This document shows positions 22,913-25,098 of a stretch of DNA of 25,098 bases, one piece after another. Numbering within the stretch: position 1 is the first letter of the stretch; each line of letters starts with the position of its first letter. Origin of the DNA: Clostridiales bacterium (GTDB lineage Bacteria > Bacillota > Clostridia > Oscillospirales > CAG-382). The notes under the pieces are model-generated. The model saw only the letters and a program-made list of their open reading frames with translations, ran no database searches and had not been told where the DNA came from. The position numbers and the translations under genes were made by a program. Location: assembly GCA_004553575.1 (NCBI GenBank), contig SFLA01000018.1, positions 1-25,098 on the forward strand, given 5' to 3'.

Positions 22913-22941
22913 AGTATAGCAATTTTTGCGCGTCTTGTCAA
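22913..22941 (-). promoter_or_regulatory. Consensus sigma-A promoter of the parA-led operon
   Basis: On the minus strand TTGACA (22941-22936) and TATACT (22918-22913) are separated by 17 bases. The parA ATG follows at 22882. No strong internal promoter was seen down to 15437, because intergenic gaps are at most about ten bases. Confidence 0.88.
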
Positions 22942-23023
22942 TATTATATGCTCACGATACGCATGCTTCCGAAGCGCAGACGTACTTATCGGCGGTTAAT
23001 GACCCGGATGCTTGTGTATAAGC

Positions 23024-23254
23024 CTATACCTCAATATCCTCTGCCATTTCCTCCAGAACGACCGGCGTAACACGGGCGGCGAACAGCATAAGCAGAAGCT
23101 TTTGAGCCTTTGTCTCGGGAAGCAGCGTTTCAACGGCGGACGAATCGGAAAGCACGCCGTTGATGTACTTTTCGACGGTTATTCTTCCGCAATCGAGAAG
23201 GTATCTCAGATAAAACGCTCCGCAGTCTGCGGTAAGGACATTCAGCCGTTCCAT
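23024..23254 (-). CDS. Small hypothetical protein, 76 residues
   Basis: The product begins MERLNVLTADCGAFYLRYLL and has a short acidic C-terminus (EEMAEDIEV). It has no membrane helix and no motif that I recognise; much of it should be helical. ATG 23254 is preferred because GGAG lies ten bases upstream and a promoter precedes it, whereas an in-frame ATG at 23320 would fall near that promoter. It is monocistronic, lying between its promoter (23286-23314) and the parA promoter region. Confidence 0.65.
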   Translation of the reverse strand: MERLNVLTADCGAFYLRYLLDCGRITVEKYINGVLSDSSAVETLLPETKAQKLLLMLFAARVTPVVLEEMAEDIEV

Positions 23255-23285
23255 GTTATCACACTCCATTCTTTGGTTCAGCGTA

Positions 23286-23314
23286 ATGATACCACTCTTG
23301 AAAACATATGTAAA
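23286..23314 (-). promoter_or_regulatory. Promoter of the 76-residue hypothetical gene
   Basis: On the minus strand TTTACA (23314-23309) and TATCAT (23291-23286) are 17 bases apart, with the ATG at 23254. Confidence 0.6.
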
Positions 23315-23531
23315 GTACATGATTTTGTTAAGAAATGTCGCATAATTTGAATAAATAAGTACTTTTTTGTCGTAATAAGCCGTATTTGGAGTCGAAAACG
23401 GTAAAATTCGAAGAAAAAAACATTAAAAAATTTTTTTATTTCGGACGTTAATACCGCCGCAAAACATAAAAAACGCCGTTAAGGTTGCGTTCCGAAGGCA
23501 ATAAGACCGGTTTATCGTACACATTGTCGGT
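23315..23531. other. AT-rich intergenic stretch, no gene seen
   Basis: It contains a run of A then T residues near 23420-23445 and no coding frame. It separates two divergent small genes and may supply upstream promoter elements for both. Confidence 0.4.
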
Positions 23532-23537
23532 TATACT
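23532..23537 (+). promoter_or_regulatory. -10 box of the small membrane peptide gene
   Basis: TATACT lies 27 bases before the ATG at 23564. The -35 region at the right distance is weak (GGTTTA around 23509-23514), so the promoter may need an activator or an alternative upstream element. Confidence 0.45.
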
Positions 23538-23563
23538 TGCCGTGTGAAAAGGAGGTAACGCAA

Positions 23564-23635
23564 ATGATATGGTTCATCGTGCTGGTTATGTATCTCTGCA
23601 TGATATGTGCTCTGTTTTCGGCGAAAAGGATATAA
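23564..23635 (+). CDS. Small single-helix membrane peptide, 23 residues
   Basis: ATG 23564 opens a 23-codon frame, MIWFIVLVMYLCMICALFSA followed by KRI and TAA. It is one hydrophobic helix with a positive C-terminus, the usual make-up of bacterial small membrane proteins and some type I toxins. Support for expression is unusually good for its size: AAAGGAGGTAA (23548-23557) lies seven bases upstream, TATACT is at a proper distance, and a strong intrinsic terminator follows at 23662-23706. No homologue is known to me and no antisense RNA gene is obvious, so a toxin role is only one option. Confidence 0.6.
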   Translation: MIWFIVLVMYLCMICALFSAKRI

Positions 23636-23661
23636 ACACTCCTCGTATTCCGCCGCAGAAT

Positions 23662-23706
23662 AAGCAAGTGTCCCGCACGGAAGATTTCTGCGGGACATTT
23701 GCTTTT
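23662..23706 (+). terminator. Intrinsic terminator after the small membrane peptide gene
   Basis: AAGCAAGTGTCCCGCA (23662-23677) pairs with TGCGGGACATTTGCTTTT (23689-23706) around an eleven-base loop. One internal mismatch interrupts the stem, and the 3' arm runs straight into TTTT. The A-rich left side may let it work leftward too, though less well. Confidence 0.85.
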
Positions 23707-23898
23707 CGGTATTGACTGTTCGGCCGTCAATGATATGTGACGCTTTAATCAAAAATTACGATGAAGTATGCAGTCTGAACAAAATGGGGTGGTTTGAAGA
23801 GACGAAGGTGACGAAAAACACCTCAATTCGGCACAGCTCACATCACCGCCGAACAGTCCTACAATACCGCTTTCGGGTTTCTGAAATTCAAGCAGCAC

Positions 23899-23984
23899 TT
23901 CGCAATATTTTCCGGACATTTTTACGTTCGTAGATTGTCTTACGGCTTGCGCTGTATCGTAACTTGCTTCTGCAGCTCCGTGTT
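23899..23984. repeat. 86-base direct repeat, copy 1
   Basis: This segment starts TTCGCAATATTTTCCGGACA and ends CAGCTCCGTGTT. It matches 25013-25098 base by base without gaps, with seven mismatches by eye (79 of 86). The match does not obviously extend leftward. To the right copy 2 runs into the window end, so the true repeat may be longer. Confidence 0.9.
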
Positions 23985-24036
23985 TCTCTGCATACCGGAT
24001 TACCCGTTGACGAAACCTCGATTTTTGTTGTACCGG
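23899..24036 (-). pseudogene. Decayed N-terminal fragment of an IS transposase
   Basis: On the minus strand, from about 24030, one frame reads KSRFRQRVIRYAEKHG and then AAEASY. This resembles the N-terminal helix-turn-helix of IS3/IS481-like transposases. Adding one base after this point would continue in the neighbouring frame as RYSASRKTIYERKN, again transposase-like. So the fragment carries a one-base frame break and is cut off soon after. No terminal inverted repeats were identified. The part at 23899-23984 recurs at 25013-25098. Confidence 0.45.
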
Positions 24037-24172
24037 TCACGAAAAACAACTCCCTTGTGTATGTGTTTTGTGCGGTTATTTAACATCAAACACAATCGCT
24101 TGCATGCCGTGCTTTCGGGGCGGGACGGTCGGATTCCTGCCGGAATGCAAAAGCCGTCCTGCGCCATACAGC

Positions 24173-24213
24173 AAACATAGCGGCGCCGGACGCAGGCCGG
24201 GCCGCTATGTTTT
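24173..24213. terminator. Hairpin, probable terminator of the lipoprotein gene
   Basis: AAACATAGCGGC (24173-24184) and GCCGCTATGTTT (24201-24212) form a perfect twelve-pair stem, with a CCGG-rich interior that can pair further. Rightward it is followed by TTGTT and leftward by GCTG after TTT, so U-runs are short. It lies about 85 bases beyond the lipoprotein stop codon. Confidence 0.6.
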
Positions 24214-24296
24214 GTTCGTTATCGTTATGTCCGTATTTTGCTGCCGATTGCTTGGAATTCCCTGTGCCTCAGGCGTGACGCAGTCTGCGGTGATCG

Positions 24297-24860
24297 TTAT
24301 CCGAGAATCTCGAATTCGGCGTACAGCGTTTTGCCGAGAACGGTTTTGGAAATCCGGTAGCGTCCGGCTTGGAAGGTGTAATCGTGGTTGTCGAGCGAAA
24401 TTTCCAACTCGGTGCCGTCGGCGCCCAGATATGCGGCTGACAGGATTTCAAACCCGGGCGCAAAGGCGACGCTTTTCCATTCGCCGTCGTCATAATGCTC
24501 CAGCGTGTATTCCAGACCGTAGTAAAACTGCGTGTCTTCGGAATTGCGGAAGATCAGGCGAAAATCCCTGTCGGAAAGGGTTGCCTGTGACGGATTGATC
24601 TCTATCGTGAGCGAATCGGCGTTTTCTGCCAGCGATACATTTGAACTGCTTGTGTCCTGCGTATTCGAATCGCCGCCGGCGGATTCCGCGTGCTCCGCGC
24701 TCGTGCTGCCGTGACTTTGGGATTGCGCGCCGTCGACGCGCGATTCGGTATCGTCCGGGTTCGCGCTGCTTGCGTCCCCGCCGTCCGACAAAGCGCAGCC
24801 TACAAACAGCAGACACGAAAGAACGCATATGAGCATTGTGAGGAGGACTGCTTTTTTCAA
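24297..24860 (-). CDS. Lipoprotein with a probable bacterial Ig-like domain
   Basis: From TTG 24860 the 187-residue product has a lipoprotein signal (KKAVLLTMLICVLSCLLFVG, lipobox LFVGC, C22). A Ser/Asp/Gly-rich spacer follows (about 23-85), then a beta domain (about 88-185) with YYGLEYTLEHYDDGEWKSV and FQAGRYRISKTV. That pattern is like the bacterial Ig-like domain seen in clostridial lipoproteins (Big_14-like, from memory). TTG is chosen because AGGGAG lies ten bases upstream and the signal then begins correctly; an upstream ATG at 24965 would place about 35 non-signal residues first. It would be exported and acylated, possibly by the Lnt encoded here. It has its own promoter and lies between two direct repeats. 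Confidence 0.8.
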   Translation of the reverse strand: MKKAVLLTMLICVLSCLLFVGCALSDGGDASSANPDDTESRVDGAQSQSHGSTSAEHAESAGGDSNTQDTSSSNVSLAENADSLTIEINPSQATLSDRDFRLIFRNSEDTQFYYGLEYTLEHYDDGEWKSVAFAPGFEILSAAYLGADGTELEISLDNHDYTFQAGRYRISKTVLGKTLYAEFEILG

Positions 24861-24969
24861 TTTTAACACGCTCCCTTTCACTAGATCTGTTATATGCAAT
24901 ATATGTAATCGGCGATAGCCGTAATTTTCAGATGCGGCGACTTTCACCGAGAATATTATTACCACTTAA

Positions 24970-24998
24970 AAGATAACATACGATCTGCTATAAGTCAA
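24970..24998 (-). promoter_or_regulatory. Promoter of the lipoprotein gene
   Basis: On the minus strand TTGACT (24998-24993) and TATCTT (24975-24970) are 17 bases apart. The leader to TTG 24860 would be about 100 bases and contains no recognised riboswitch. Confidence 0.6.
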
Positions 24999-25012
24999 TA
25001 TGAAAAAAATTA

Positions 25013-25098
25013 TTCGCAATATTGTCCGGACATTTTTCCGTTCGCAGATTGTCTTACGGCTTGCGATGCATCGTATCTTGCTTTTGCAGCTCCGTGTT
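25013..25098. repeat. 86-base direct repeat, copy 2 (runs to the window end)
   Basis: It starts TTCGCAATATTGTCCGGACA and ends CAGCTCCGTGTT at the last base, in the same orientation as copy 1. On the minus strand it contains HGAAKARY in one frame and ASRKTICERKN in the next, the same transposase-like pattern with the same frame break as copy 1. It likely continues beyond the window. Confidence 0.88.

Larger units (their letters stand above)
23707..24172. other. Intergenic stretch with transposase debris, otherwise no gene
   Basis: Short frames exist on both strands but none has a ribosome site or recognisable product. The only recognisable content is the transposase remnant at 23899-24036. 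A nested inverted repeat lies at 24122-24160 (GGGACGG with CCGTCCT, enclosing ATTCC with GGAAT). Confidence 0.4.

Noticed and set aside
23712..23933. A 73-codon plus-strand frame after the small-peptide terminator
   Set aside because: It has no ribosome site or recognisable content and runs into the transposase-derived repeat.
24068..24598. A 176-codon plus-strand frame
   Set aside because: It crosses the terminator hairpin and lies antisense to the lipoprotein gene; the product is Arg/Cys-rich noise.

Overview
This window looks like a chromosomal segment of an anaerobic Firmicute of class Clostridia, probably an uncultured Oscillospirales- or Christensenellales-like gut bacterium. That placement is inferred from the rnfCDGEAB gene order, the NusG-II/Gx-transporter pair behind it, AGGAGG-type ribosome sites, frequent GTG/TTG starts and sigma-A promoters. 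No rRNA or tRNA gene was seen.

Positions 1-2247 are visibly AT-richer and form the edge of an integrated element. It holds a tyrosine integrase cut by the window start, an excisionase-like helix-turn-helix gene broken by an in-frame stop, a hairpin-rich stretch that could be a transfer origin, and an XRE repressor gene behind four operator-like repeats. The element abuts the 3' end of guaA, a known integration hot spot. guaA (minus) is divergent from the next block.

Positions 4047-11760 carry a strong promoter, a stable leader hairpin and a tightly coupled operon: rnfC, D, G, E, A, B (the ion-pumping ferredoxin:NAD+ oxidoreductase), a NusG-II protein, a Gx-type membrane transporter and a kinase-like phosphotransferase. 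RnfG is twice the usual length and seems to contain three FMN_bind-like units, two with an SGAT flavinylation motif. A flavin reductase-like gene converges on this operon. Divergent from it are pyrG (CTP synthase) and a MATE transporter, ending in a bidirectional terminator near 15400.

Positions 15437-22941 form one long minus-strand operon read from a consensus promoter at 22913-22941: parA, parB, serS, a two-helix membrane protein, a membrane-anchored MORN protein, a TIM-barrel isomerase-like protein, lnt (apolipoprotein N-acyltransferase) and an esterase. Gaps are under 15 bases and most junctions overlap, so chromosome partition, serine charging, lipoprotein maturation and several unknown proteins appear co-transcribed.

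Positions 22942-25098 are looser: a small hypothetical gene, a 23-codon membrane peptide gene with its own promoter, ribosome site and terminator, and a lipoprotein with a probable bacterial Ig-like domain. The lipoprotein gene lies between two 86-base direct repeats (79/86 identical by eye) that look like decayed transposase fragments sharing the same frame break.
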